Positions 40,950 to 49,623 of a DNA stretch of 64,000 nt are shown here, piece after piece (the stretch's first letter is position 1; each line of letters starts with the position of its first letter). The DNA comes from CAZHFW01 sp964531675 (GTDB lineage Bacteria; Planctomycetota; Phycisphaerae; Phycisphaerales; UBA1924). The notes beneath the pieces were generated by a model. The model did not search any database and had not been told where the DNA came from. It was given only the letters and a program-made list of their open reading frames with translations. The stretch covers positions 32,179 through 96,178 of the forward strand of contig CAZHFW010000012.1 in assembly GCA_964531675.1 (NCBI GenBank). The letters are read 5' to 3'. The translations under genes were made by a program, and so were the position numbers.

Positions 40950-41018
40950 GCCCAAATCCTAGCAAGCCATGCCCTGGCCCAGTTTGGGCCCAGTTGGCGT
41001 TTGGCCCCAGTTTGAAAC

Positions 41019-41993
41019 TCAGGTACGGGCTTCGAGCCAGGAAGCGTCCGCAGCCGTGAAGGTGATCGACGACCGCGGGATGCGATCGAGGTTCAGCCCC
41101 TGGACGAAGTCGGCCGCGGAGCACGGCTGAGGCGGCGCGTCGGCTGCGGTGAGCCCGCACCACTTGGCCACCAGCCCGATCACGCGTTCGGCGGGCACGC
41201 CCTTGGATCGGTAGGTATCCAGACGTGTGTCGCCGTGACGCTTGGCCAGGCGCTTGCCATCGGTCCCGCGGACCAGCGGCAGATGGCAATAACTGGGCGG
41301 CTCGCCCAGCCCGAGGGCCTCATACAGCAGGATCTGGCGGGCTGCGGAGTCGAGCAGATCGTCTCCCCGCACGATGTGCGTCACGCCCTGGCGGGCGTCG
41401 TCCACGACCACCGCGAGCTGATAGCTCGGCTGGCCCCGCATGGTCCAGACCAGAAAGTCGCCCACGGTCCGCGCGGGGTGGTGGACCTGGGGGCCCGCAA
41501 ACTGGTCCGTGAAGCCCACCGCCCGATCCGGTACAACGAACCGCCAGTTCAGCTCGGGCTGGTCAAACGCCCGTGCCCCGATCAAGGCAGGTCGGAGCGA
41601 GGCCGGGAAGGGTGTTTCGTGGGCCCCTTCCTGAGGGGCGGAGGCGGCGCTGGCGGCTGCCTCGATCTGCGAGCGGCTCATCGTGCACGGATACGCAAGT
41701 CCATTTTGGGCAAGGCTTTGCATCGCCGATCGATAGGGCTCCAGCTCATGAGACTGGACGATCGGGCCCACATCCCAGTCCATTCCCAGCCAGCGGAGCA
41801 GGTCGACGGTCAGTTCGTTCACCCCGGGCTTCACCCGCGGGGTGTCCAGGTCCTCGATCCGCAGGATGATCTCCCAGCCCTGCCGGCGGGCCAGGGCCCA
41901 GTTGACGAGGAACGTGCGGGCGTTTCCCAGGTGCAGGGCCCCGGTGGGGGAGGGGGCCAGGCGGGTGCGGGGTTGGGGGGTGGCGGGGGGCAT
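41019..41993 (-). CDS. gluQ: Glutamyl-Q tRNA(Asp) synthetase
   Basis: GluQRS is a truncated glutamyl-tRNA synthetase paralogue that attaches glutamate to queuosine at position 34 of tRNA(Asp). The 324-residue protein has only the catalytic core: 'RLAPSPTGALHLGNAR' (HIGH-type motif), 'RIEDLDTPRVKPG', 'VTHIVRGDDLLDSAARQ' and the KMSKS-equivalent 'DGKRLAKRHG'. It lacks the anticodon-binding domain of full-length GluRS (about 470 residues). The ATG at 41993 begins right before the core. It is divergent from the pterin dehydratase gene with 80 bp between starts. Confidence 0.92.
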   Translation of the reverse strand: MPPATPQPRTRLAPSPTGALHLGNARTFLVNWALARRQGWEIILRIEDLDTPRVKPGVNELTVDLLRWLGMDWDVGPIVQSHELEPYRSAMQSLAQNGLAYPCTMSRSQIEAAASAASAPQEGAHETPFPASLRPALIGARAFDQPELNWRFVVPDRAVGFTDQFAGPQVHHPARTVGDFLVWTMRGQPSYQLAVVVDDARQGVTHIVRGDDLLDSAARQILLYEALGLGEPPSYCHLPLVRGTDGKRLAKRHGDTRLDTYRSKGVPAERVIGLVAKWCGLTAADAPPQPCSAADFVQGLNLDRIPRSSITFTAADASWLEART

Positions 41994-42073
41994 GGGGGAA
42001 GGTTCGGAGCCGGGTCGGGGATCACGGTACACTGCCTGTGCTGCGGGAGCGGCGATCCGGAGGATCATCGGGC

Positions 42074-42382
42074 ATGGAGCGCATGAGCGAGGCGGAGATC
42101 GAGGCAGCACTGGCCAAGGCCCCGGAATGGGCCCATCTGGGTGACACGATCCAGCGCACGTACCAGTTTGCCAGCTTTGTGATCTCGATGAAGTTCGTGC
42201 GGGCGGTGGCTGAGCTGGCCGAGAAGGACCAGCACCACCCGGACATTCTCATCCGCTACAACAAGGTGACGCTCACCCTCAGCACGCACGATGCGGGGGG
42301 GATCACGCAGAAGGACTTCGATCTGGCGGGCAAGTGCGATGCGCTGCTCTCCAAGGCGTCGACGGCCCGCAAGAAAGTCTGA
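42074..42382 (+). CDS. phhB: Pterin-4a-carbinolamine dehydratase
   Basis: This small enzyme recycles the 4a-hydroxy-tetrahydropterin formed by aromatic amino-acid hydroxylases. The 102-residue protein shows the family signature 'EKDQHHPDILIRYNKVTLTL' with the paired His and 'THDAGGITQKDFDLA'. The position usually occupied by Trp after HHP(D/E) is Ile, a known variation in the family. GGAGGA lies 10 nt upstream of the ATG. No phenylalanine hydroxylase is in the window, so a moonlighting or independent role is possible. Confidence 0.92.
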   Translation: MERMSEAEIEAALAKAPEWAHLGDTIQRTYQFASFVISMKFVRAVAELAEKDQHHPDILIRYNKVTLTLSTHDAGGITQKDFDLAGKCDALLSKASTARKKV

Positions 42383-42616
42383 TGGGCGTTGTCCCAATCT
42401 CAGGGCGTTCTGACGGCATGTCCGGGGTTGGACCCTCAAACGCTCGCAAGCCGATCATAAAGTCGGGCTGATGCCGGCCAGCGGGTGCTGGGCGAGCGGC
42501 TTTGGGCTGGGTGTTTGCAGCCCGTTCCGACGAGCGCGTGGCGGGAGGCCCGCGGAGCAGGGGCCCGGGGAAGCGTCCATGGACGGACCGTTGTGCTGAA
42601 AGATCTGATCCCATCC

Positions 42617-45025
42617 ATGTTCAAGCGGCGCCTGCTGCTGCTCCTGGCGCTGTCGGGCACGACGTTCATTCCGCTCATCGGGCAGATGGGTCGCCTCTCG
42701 CTCGTGCGGGCCGAAGCTGCACGCAATGAAGCGGAGGCCCGGCTCCTCCGGCGTCAGTGGACGCCCACGGTCCGCGGCACGATCCTGGACCGCAAGGACC
42801 GCGTGCTGGCGCAGGATCGCCCGAGCTATGACATCACGATCGATTACGCGGTGCTCTCGGGCGAGTGGGTGCGCGAGCGTGCGACCAGACTGGCCAGGCG
42901 GGCGTCGGGTTCGTACTGGCGCGATCTGAGCCCCGCGGAGCGCGAGCATCGCATCGACATCGTGCGCGGGCTCTGCGAAGCGCACATGGACCGGGCGTGG
43001 AACACGCTGGCGCAGTCGGCGGGCGTGAGCCGGTCGGAGCTTGATCAGAAGCGGCGCGAGATCGTGGAGCGGGTGGAGCGGATGTATCAGACGGTGGTGG
43101 AGCGCCGTCGCGCCGAGGAGATCGAGGCGTTCCGCAAGCGGGACCAGCCGATTACGACCGCGGACCAGGAGGCGTTGGAGCGGCGCGCGACGCAGCCGAT
43201 CCGCGAGCAGGGCGTGCCGCATGTCTTGCTCTCGCGGGTCGCGGACAGCGTGGCGTTCAGCGTGCGCCTGCTCGAGGACCGCACCGCGCCGCTGGCGACC
43301 GCGGAGGCTTCGGGCGGCGCGGATTTCTCGCTCGACGGGCTGGACGAGATCGACCTGATCCCGGGCCTGCGGGTCATCGACGCGGGCGATCGCGACTATC
43401 CGTTCGAGAACGTGACGGTCGAACTCGACGGGACGACGCTGCCGGGGCCGGTGAAGAAGGACGGCATCGTCGACGTCAAGGTCGAGGGCGTCGCGACGCA
43501 CATCCTGGGCTGGGTGCGCGATCAGGTGCAGAGGGAAGACGTGGATCAACGCCGGGCGGCCATCGCGTCCGACGAGGCGTTCCGCGCCCGCGTCATGACG
43601 CCCTCGGGTCAGGACCGGGGCGAGTATCAGGCCATCGATCGCGTCGGACACGTGGGGATCGAGAAGTCGTTCGAGACCGAGCTTCGCGGCCTGCGCGGCC
43701 TGCGCGAGACCAGGCTTGATACGGGCGACGAGCACGTGCTCCCCGCCGAGCCCGGCAAACCCGTCCGGCTCACGATCGACATCAATCTGCAGGCCCGCGT
43801 CCAGGCCGCGATGACGCCCAGCCTCGGGCTGGCGCGCGTTCAGCCCTGGCACCACCAAGACAGCGCGTACATGCCTGAGGGGACGATCCTCAACGGCGCC
43901 GCGGTGGTGCTTGATGTGGACACCGGAGAGATCCTCGCGATGGTGTCCACGCCGAGCTTCTCCCGCCAGCGGATGCGGGAAGATCCCAAGAGCGTCTTTG
44001 ACGATCAGGTGAATGTTCCCTTCCTGAACCGCGCGATCGCCAAGAGCTACACGCCTGGCTCGATCGTCAAGGCGCTGGTGCTCGCGGAAGCGATCACCAA
44101 GGGGAACTACTCGATCGATCAGCGGATCGCGTGCACCGGCCATCTGCTGCCCAACCAGCCCAACCTCTACCGGTGCTGGATCTACAAGCGTTTCGGCACC
44201 ACGCACTCGGCGTTCCTCGGACACGATCTGTCCGGCGCCGAGGGGATCATGGTGAGCTGCAACATCTTCTTCTTCACGCTCGGACGGCGCCTGGGGCCCG
44301 AAGGAATCACGGAGGTCTTCCGCGATTTCGGCGTCGGAGAGACCTTTGGTCTGGGGATCGGCGACGAGTTCCCGGGTCAGATCGGCGCGCGAGGCAAGGA
44401 CGGCAAGCTCACGGTCCGTCCCGAGGACGCGATCCAGATGGGGATCGGGCAAGGGCCGATCGTGTGGACGCCTTTGCACGCCGCGTCGGCGTACGCGACC
44501 CTGGCGCGGAGCGGGGTGGTCGTGCCTCCCAAGCTCACGCTCGAGCCCGCGCCGGGGGCCAAGCGGGCCAAGGGCCGGGAGATCAGGATCGCGCCGGAGG
44601 CGATCGCGGAATCCCTCGAGGGCCTGAAGCTCTCGGTGAATGACAAGAACGGGTCGGGCAATCACATCACGGTCACCGCGGGCGGCGGGATGCGCGAAGA
44701 GCTCATCTTCAACGCGCCCAGCGTGTCGGTGTGGGGAAAGACCGGCACCGCGGATGCGCCCGATCAGAAGTACGACCCCGATGGCGAAGGGCCCAAGGGC
44801 AACGAGGTCGTGCGCGCGGGCGATCACTCGTGGTTCGTCATCCTGGTCGGACCCAAGGGCGATCGACCTAAGTACGCGATCTCGGTTGTGATGGACTACG
44901 CGGGCTCGGGCGCGAAGGTGTCTGGCCCGATCTGCAACCAGATCATCCACGGGCTGATCGCCGAGGGGTATCTGCCGGATGGGCCGGCGTTGGCTCCGGC
45001 GGGCGGTTCGGGGGGTGATTCGTGA
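42617..45025 (+). CDS. mrdA: Penicillin-binding protein 2 (elongasome transpeptidase)
   Basis: PBP2 cross-links peptidoglycan during cell elongation with RodA. The 802-residue protein has an N-terminal membrane anchor ('RLLLLLALSGTTFIPLIG'), the dimerisation-domain motif 'RGTILDRKDRVLAQDRPSYD', and transpeptidase motifs SxxK in 'YTPGSIVKAL' (about 480), SxN in 'MVSCNIFFF' (about 546) and KTG in 'WGKTGTAD' (about 708). It is about 170 residues longer than E. coli PBP2, with a charged helical insertion at about 85-220. The ATG at 42617 directly precedes the anchor. Its stop overlaps rodA by a GTGA. Confidence 0.94.
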   Translation: MFKRRLLLLLALSGTTFIPLIGQMGRLSLVRAEAARNEAEARLLRRQWTPTVRGTILDRKDRVLAQDRPSYDITIDYAVLSGEWVRERATRLARRASGSYWRDLSPAEREHRIDIVRGLCEAHMDRAWNTLAQSAGVSRSELDQKRREIVERVERMYQTVVERRRAEEIEAFRKRDQPITTADQEALERRATQPIREQGVPHVLLSRVADSVAFSVRLLEDRTAPLATAEASGGADFSLDGLDEIDLIPGLRVIDAGDRDYPFENVTVELDGTTLPGPVKKDGIVDVKVEGVATHILGWVRDQVQREDVDQRRAAIASDEAFRARVMTPSGQDRGEYQAIDRVGHVGIEKSFETELRGLRGLRETRLDTGDEHVLPAEPGKPVRLTIDINLQARVQAAMTPSLGLARVQPWHHQDSAYMPEGTILNGAAVVLDVDTGEILAMVSTPSFSRQRMREDPKSVFDDQVNVPFLNRAIAKSYTPGSIVKALVLAEAITKGNYSIDQRIACTGHLLPNQPNLYRCWIYKRFGTTHSAFLGHDLSGAEGIMVSCNIFFFTLGRRLGPEGITEVFRDFGVGETFGLGIGDEFPGQIGARGKDGKLTVRPEDAIQMGIGQGPIVWTPLHAASAYATLARSGVVVPPKLTLEPAPGAKRAKGREIRIAPEAIAESLEGLKLSVNDKNGSGNHITVTAGGGMREELIFNAPSVSVWGKTGTADAPDQKYDPDGEGPKGNEVVRAGDHSWFVILVGPKGDRPKYAISVVMDYAGSGAKVSGPICNQIIHGLIAEGYLPDGPALAPAGGSGGDS

Positions 45026-46239
45026 GCAAGGTCTCCCTCTACGCCAGACCCACGCCGACGGAGCGCGTGTCGACCGCGCTTCGGCTCACCAACTACGCGT
45101 GGATCACGATCGTGGCCGCGGCGGCGCTCACGCTGCTCGGCATTTACTCCATCGATATCGCCGAGGCGCTCAAGGCGGGGCCCGAGGGCGCGCTCAGTCC
45201 GAGCGCGTCCAAGCAGCTCGTGTTCATGCTCATCGGGATCGGGGCGGCGGTGGGGATCTCGCTCCCGCCCTATCGCTGGCTCGGCTATCTGTCGCCTCTG
45301 CTCATGCTCGGGATGATCGGGCTCCTGGTGTTCCTCCTGATCCCGAGCGTGCCCGAGTTCATCGTGAAGCCCAGGAACGGCGCGCGAGGCTGGATCAATC
45401 TGGGCGTCGCGGACTTCCAGCCCGCCGAGCTCGCCAAGATCGTGTGGGTGCTGGCGATCGCGCGGTACATGCGGTATCGCCACACGCACCGGACGTTCCT
45501 CGGCCTGTTCCCCCTCGCGGTGATCACGGGGATCCCGGTCGCGTTGATCACGCTCCAGCCCGACCTGGGGACAGCTTCGCTCTTCGTGCCCGCGCTGTTT
45601 GCGATCCTGGTCGCGGCTGGGGCCAAGCTCAAGCACATGGTGCTCATTCTCGTCCTGGCGATGGCGGCGGCGCCGGCGGTGTACCCGCTGCTTCTGCCCC
45701 ACCAGAAGGCACGCATCGTCGGGCTGTTCAAGTCCATCGAGGGCGACAAGGCCTCGGGGCAGGACGTGAACTATCAGGCCTACACCGCGCAGACGCTGGC
45801 GGCGGCGGGCGGGATCCACGGCGTGGGCGACGAGCGGGCCCGCGTGCTCCTGCACTTCAACAAGCTCCCCGAGCGGCACAACGACATGATCTTCTCCGTG
45901 ATCATGAACCGCTTCGGGCTCCTGGGCGGGCTTGCGACCCTTGGCCTCTACCTGGCCTGGGTGTGCGGGGCCTTGCTGGCGGCGGCGTCGACGCGTGACC
46001 CCTTTGGGAGGCTGGTGATCGTCGGATTGACCGCCTTTGTGGTCTCACAGGTGGTCGTGAACGTGGGGATGAACGTGGGGCTGATGCCCATCGTGGGGAT
46101 CACCCTGCCCTTTGTTTCGTCGGGAGGTTCGAGCCTGATCACCGGTTGGCTGATGGTGGGGATCATCTTCAATGTGGCGGTCCGGCGGATGCGGCCGCCG
46201 CTGCGGGAATCCTTTGAATACGCTGACGCCGATGACTAA
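45022..46239 (+). CDS. rodA: RodA, SEDS-family peptidoglycan glycosyltransferase
   Basis: RodA polymerises lipid II into glycan strands at the inner membrane with PBP2. The 405-residue multi-pass protein has the SEDS hallmarks 'NGARGWINLGVADFQPAELA', 'ITLQPDLGTA', 'PERHNDMIFSVIMNRFGLLG' (the conserved catalytic-region Asp, preceded by Asn where Thr is usual) and 'GITLPFVSSGGSSLITGWLM'. Translation starts at GTG inside the mrdA stop. The following rsmG start overlaps its last codons by 8 bp, so mrdA-rodA-rsmG are coupled. Confidence 0.95.
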   Translation: MSKVSLYARPTPTERVSTALRLTNYAWITIVAAAALTLLGIYSIDIAEALKAGPEGALSPSASKQLVFMLIGIGAAVGISLPPYRWLGYLSPLLMLGMIGLLVFLLIPSVPEFIVKPRNGARGWINLGVADFQPAELAKIVWVLAIARYMRYRHTHRTFLGLFPLAVITGIPVALITLQPDLGTASLFVPALFAILVAAGAKLKHMVLILVLAMAAAPAVYPLLLPHQKARIVGLFKSIEGDKASGQDVNYQAYTAQTLAAAGGIHGVGDERARVLLHFNKLPERHNDMIFSVIMNRFGLLGGLATLGLYLAWVCGALLAAASTRDPFGRLVIVGLTAFVVSQVVVNVGMNVGLMPIVGITLPFVSSGGSSLITGWLMVGIIFNVAVRRMRPPLRESFEYADADD

Positions 46240-47197
46240 GCCGGCGCGCGGACATTTCGGCAAGGGAAGAGGCGGACCGGGTCGCCCCGGAGGCGGGGCG
46301 CGTCGTGGCCCGGGACCAAACGCGGGCCCGGGACCTGCAACCTCCAACCCAGAGCCGGCCCCCAAAGCTGCTCGACAAGCAAAGCCTGCTCGCGAACCTG
46401 TGGCGTTCGAGCTGGCCTCGGAGCCTCTGGCGGCGCCCAAGGCGTTCATTTCCGCTGCGGAAGAGCTCGGGGTCGCGTTCGATCCCGGTGATGTGGAGAG
46501 GCTCGGGCTTTACCTCGCGGATCTCATGGCGGCCAACGAGGCGATGAACCTGACCGCGATCCGCGATGCTGGCGAGGCGTGGTCGCGGCACATCCTTGAC
46601 TCACTTACGCTGGTCGGCGCGCTGGCGGACTTGCCCGACGGCGCGATGGTGATCGATGTCGGCACCGGCGGAGGCTTGCCTGGTGTGCCTTTGGCGGTGT
46701 GCATGCCTTCGCTCCAGTTCACGCTCCTTGAAGCGACCGCGAAGAAGGTGGATTTCCTGAGGCGGGTCGTTGCGCATCTGGGTCTGAAGAACGTGCGCGT
46801 CGTCGAAGCGCGGGCGGAGGTTGCGGCCCACGACCGCGGGGCCAAGACCGGGACCGGGCGTCAGGGCGGGCATCGCGAGGCGTACGACGCGGCGGTGGCG
46901 CGGGCGGTGGGGAGGCTCGCGACGCTCTCGGAGCTGGTGATCCCGTTCGTGAAGGTCAACGGGAGGGCGCTGCTCATCAAGGGCGAGCAGGCGGACATTG
47001 AGGTCGAGGAAGCAGGCGAAGCGCTGCGCATGCTCAACGCGGTGCACGTCACGACGATGCCCACCCCGACGGGGCGTGTGGTGGTGCTTGAGAAACGCGT
47101 CGCGACGCCCAGGCTCTATCCGCGTCGCGATGGCGAGCCCAAGCGTTCGCCTCTGGGTGTTGGCAAGGCGAAGAAAACCGATCGTTCCGAGGAGTGA
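46232..47197 (+). CDS. rsmG: 16S rRNA (guanine527-N7)-methyltransferase RsmG with long basic N-terminus
   Basis: RsmG methylates G527 of 16S rRNA using S-adenosylmethionine. The core matches: 'MNLTAIRDAGEAWSRHILDS', 'VIDVGTGGGLPGVPLAV', 'FTLLEATAKKVDFLRRVVAH' and 'YDAAVARAVGRLATLSEL'. The protein has 321 residues against about 210 in E. coli. The excess is a Gly/Pro/Arg/Lys-rich N-terminal segment of about 65 residues and a short insertion before 'YDAAVARA'. The ATG at 46232 overlaps the rodA stop. dinG starts 3 nt after its stop. Confidence 0.93.
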   Translation: MTKPARGHFGKGRGGPGRPGGGARRGPGPNAGPGPATSNPEPAPKAARQAKPAREPVAFELASEPLAAPKAFISAAEELGVAFDPGDVERLGLYLADLMAANEAMNLTAIRDAGEAWSRHILDSLTLVGALADLPDGAMVIDVGTGGGLPGVPLAVCMPSLQFTLLEATAKKVDFLRRVVAHLGLKNVRVVEARAEVAAHDRGAKTGTGRQGGHREAYDAAVARAVGRLATLSELVIPFVKVNGRALLIKGEQADIEVEEAGEALRMLNAVHVTTMPTPTGRVVVLEKRVATPRLYPRRDGEPKRSPLGVGKAKKTDRSEE

Positions 47198-47200
47198 GGC

Positions 47201-49435
47201 GTGGGAGCGCTGGTGCGTGACATCCTCGCGCAGAGCGGCCCGGTCGCGCGGGCGCTGGGGGATGGCTACGAAGCACGACCCGAGCAGCTCGAGATGGCCT
47301 CGGCGGTCTGGAAGACGCTCGAGGATCGGTCCCATCTGCTCGTGGAGGCGGGGACCGGCGTCGGCAAGAGCTTCGCGTACCTTGTCCCCGCGATGCTGCG
47401 CGCGATGCTCGCGGGGCAGACGGTGGTGGTCGCGACCAACACCATCGCGTTGCAAGAACAGCTCGTGAACAAGGACGTGCCTCTGCTCAAGCGGGTGCTG
47501 GAGGAGGCGCTGGCGGGTGAGGGCGAGCTGGCCAGTGACGAGCTCCGCGAGCTTGCGGCGACGACGCCCATGCGTGAGCTCAAGGCGGTGCTCGTCAAGG
47601 GCCGTGGGAACTACGTGAGCATCCGCAGGATGCACCTGGCGCTTCAACGCGGCGACAAGCTGGTGGCGGACGCGGCGGCGCGGCGTTCGCTCTCGGTGAT
47701 CGCGGAGTGGGCCTCGACCACGACCGACGGAACGCTTTCGACGCTTCCTCAGCTCGAACGCGCGGGCGTGTGGGACAAGGTGCAGTCGGACTCGGGCAAC
47801 TGCATGGGGCGGCGCTGCCGGAACTACGAGGAGTGCTTCTATCAGAAGGCACGCCGGGAGATGGAGGGGGCCAATCTCCTGATCTGCAACCATGCGCTGT
47901 TCTTCTCGGATCTGGCGCTGCGTGGTCAGGAGGTCGGGTTCCTGCCTCGGTACGACCACGTGATCCTGGATGAGGCGCACAACATCGAGGACGTTGCGGC
48001 CGAGCACTTCGGGGCGTCGATCTCAGAAGGGCGCGTGTTCCATCTGCTCTCGACGCTGTACGCGGGGAAGACGGGCAAGGGATATCTGCCGCAGCTTCAG
48101 CTCCTGCTCGGGGATGCGGAGCCTGTGGAGCGGGCGATCGCGCTGGTGACGCAGGCGGACGCGGCGGCCCGGGCGTTCTTTGATGATGTCGCCAGGCTCG
48201 CGCGGACGCCTCGGGAGACGGGTACGACTGAGGGGGGCGGGCGCTGGACTGCGCGGGCGGCCCCCGCGAGGCCTTCGTTTTCCGAGGGCGCGACACGTCG
48301 GATCGATGGGGTTGATGCGGTGCCCAACCCGCTCACGCCCGCGATGAACGAGCTGGCGCTGCGCCTCAAGGCGCTGAAGGACGCGACCAAGAACGAGCCC
48401 GATCGGTACGAGCTCAACGCGCTGGCGATCCGCGCCGAGGACGTCGCCAAAGCTGCGGATGTGCTGGTGAGTCAGTCGCTCTCCGGGTGCGTGTATTGGG
48501 CGGAGGTGGGCAGCGGCGAGGAGTCTCGCTTCCAGCGCGTGACGCTCGCGTGTGCGCCGATCGAGATCGGGCCGGTGCTGCGCGAGAGGCTCTTTTCGGG
48601 CGAGCACTCGGTGGTGCTAACCAGCGCCACGCTCGCAACGCGGACGGTGCATCAGGGCGAGTCCACGGAAAAGTCGGAGACCGCCTTTGCGCACACGCTG
48701 GAGAGGCTCGGGTGCGAGGGAGCGCGGACGCTCCAGCTCGGGAGCCCTTTCGATTACCAGAAGCAGGTGGAGTTCTACGTGGACCTGCTCGGGCCCGATT
48801 CGCGGAAGGAGCGGGGGGGCGGGCGGCCGGCGCCTTCGGATGACGACGCGTTCTTCAGCGCGCCCCGGCCCAAGACGTACGCGGAGGCCCTCGCGGAGCG
48901 CGTGCTGTATCACCTGGACAAGACCGAAGGCGGCGCGTTCGTGTTGTTCACGAGCTTCGCGACGCTCAATGCGGTGGCGCGAGCGCTGCGGCGGGATCTG
49001 GAGGAGCGCGGGATGCCGCTCTTGGCGCAGGGGCAGGACGGCTCCCGGACCGCGATCCTGGAGAAGTTCCGCGAGGACCCCAAGAGCGTGCTGCTCGGGG
49101 CGGCATCGTTCTGGCAAGGCGTGGATGTGAAGGGTCGCGGGCTTCGGAACGTGATCATCACCAAGCTGCCTTTCGATCCGCCGGATCGACCGCTGACGGA
49201 GGCGAGGCTGGAGCGGATCAACGCCCGGGGGGGCGATCCGTTCGCCGAGGACTCGCTGCCGCGGGCGGTGATCAAGTTCAAGCAGGGGTTCGGCAGGCTG
49301 ATCCGGTCCAAGGAAGACCACGGTCGGGTGGTCGTGCTGGACCCGCGGATCGTGACGACCCGGTACGGGCGGGTGTTTTTGGATGCGTTGCCTGAAGGGG
49401 TGCGGGTGAGGCGGGTCGAGGCGGAATACGAGTAG
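47201..49435 (+). CDS. dinG: DinG-family ATP-dependent helicase (XPD-like)
   Basis: A 5'-3' DNA helicase of superfamily 2 that resolves structured DNA such as R-loops. The 744-residue protein has Walker A 'EAGTGVGKSFAYLVP' (about 50), the DEAH box 'VILDEAHNIED' (about 257), iron-sulfur-domain cysteines in 'GNCMGRRCRNYEECFYQ' and 'LLICNHALFF' (about 200-232), and motif VI 'QGFGRLIRSKEDHGRVVVLD'. The GTG start has GAGGAG 6 nt upstream, overlapping the rsmG stop region. It is the fourth gene of the mrdA operon. Confidence 0.93.
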   Translation: MGALVRDILAQSGPVARALGDGYEARPEQLEMASAVWKTLEDRSHLLVEAGTGVGKSFAYLVPAMLRAMLAGQTVVVATNTIALQEQLVNKDVPLLKRVLEEALAGEGELASDELRELAATTPMRELKAVLVKGRGNYVSIRRMHLALQRGDKLVADAAARRSLSVIAEWASTTTDGTLSTLPQLERAGVWDKVQSDSGNCMGRRCRNYEECFYQKARREMEGANLLICNHALFFSDLALRGQEVGFLPRYDHVILDEAHNIEDVAAEHFGASISEGRVFHLLSTLYAGKTGKGYLPQLQLLLGDAEPVERAIALVTQADAAARAFFDDVARLARTPRETGTTEGGGRWTARAAPARPSFSEGATRRIDGVDAVPNPLTPAMNELALRLKALKDATKNEPDRYELNALAIRAEDVAKAADVLVSQSLSGCVYWAEVGSGEESRFQRVTLACAPIEIGPVLRERLFSGEHSVVLTSATLATRTVHQGESTEKSETAFAHTLERLGCEGARTLQLGSPFDYQKQVEFYVDLLGPDSRKERGGGRPAPSDDDAFFSAPRPKTYAEALAERVLYHLDKTEGGAFVLFTSFATLNAVARALRRDLEERGMPLLAQGQDGSRTAILEKFREDPKSVLLGAASFWQGVDVKGRGLRNVIITKLPFDPPDRPLTEARLERINARGGDPFAEDSLPRAVIKFKQGFGRLIRSKEDHGRVVVLDPRIVTTRYGRVFLDALPEGVRVRRVEAEYE

Positions 49436-49623
49436 GGATTGGCGGCAATGCATACCGAACAAAATGCTTCCAAACCCGACTTTGGGTGCGTGGCTTGCTA
49501 ACCTCCGGGTCCCGCGTTGGGCGGGGTCGGTCAGGTCGGGAGTGGGGCGGGCCATCGCAGCCCCCGGTCGCGAGGGAGCGCCCCGTTCTTTGGCCGCAGC
49601 AAGGCTTTGCGTACGGAGTTCCC

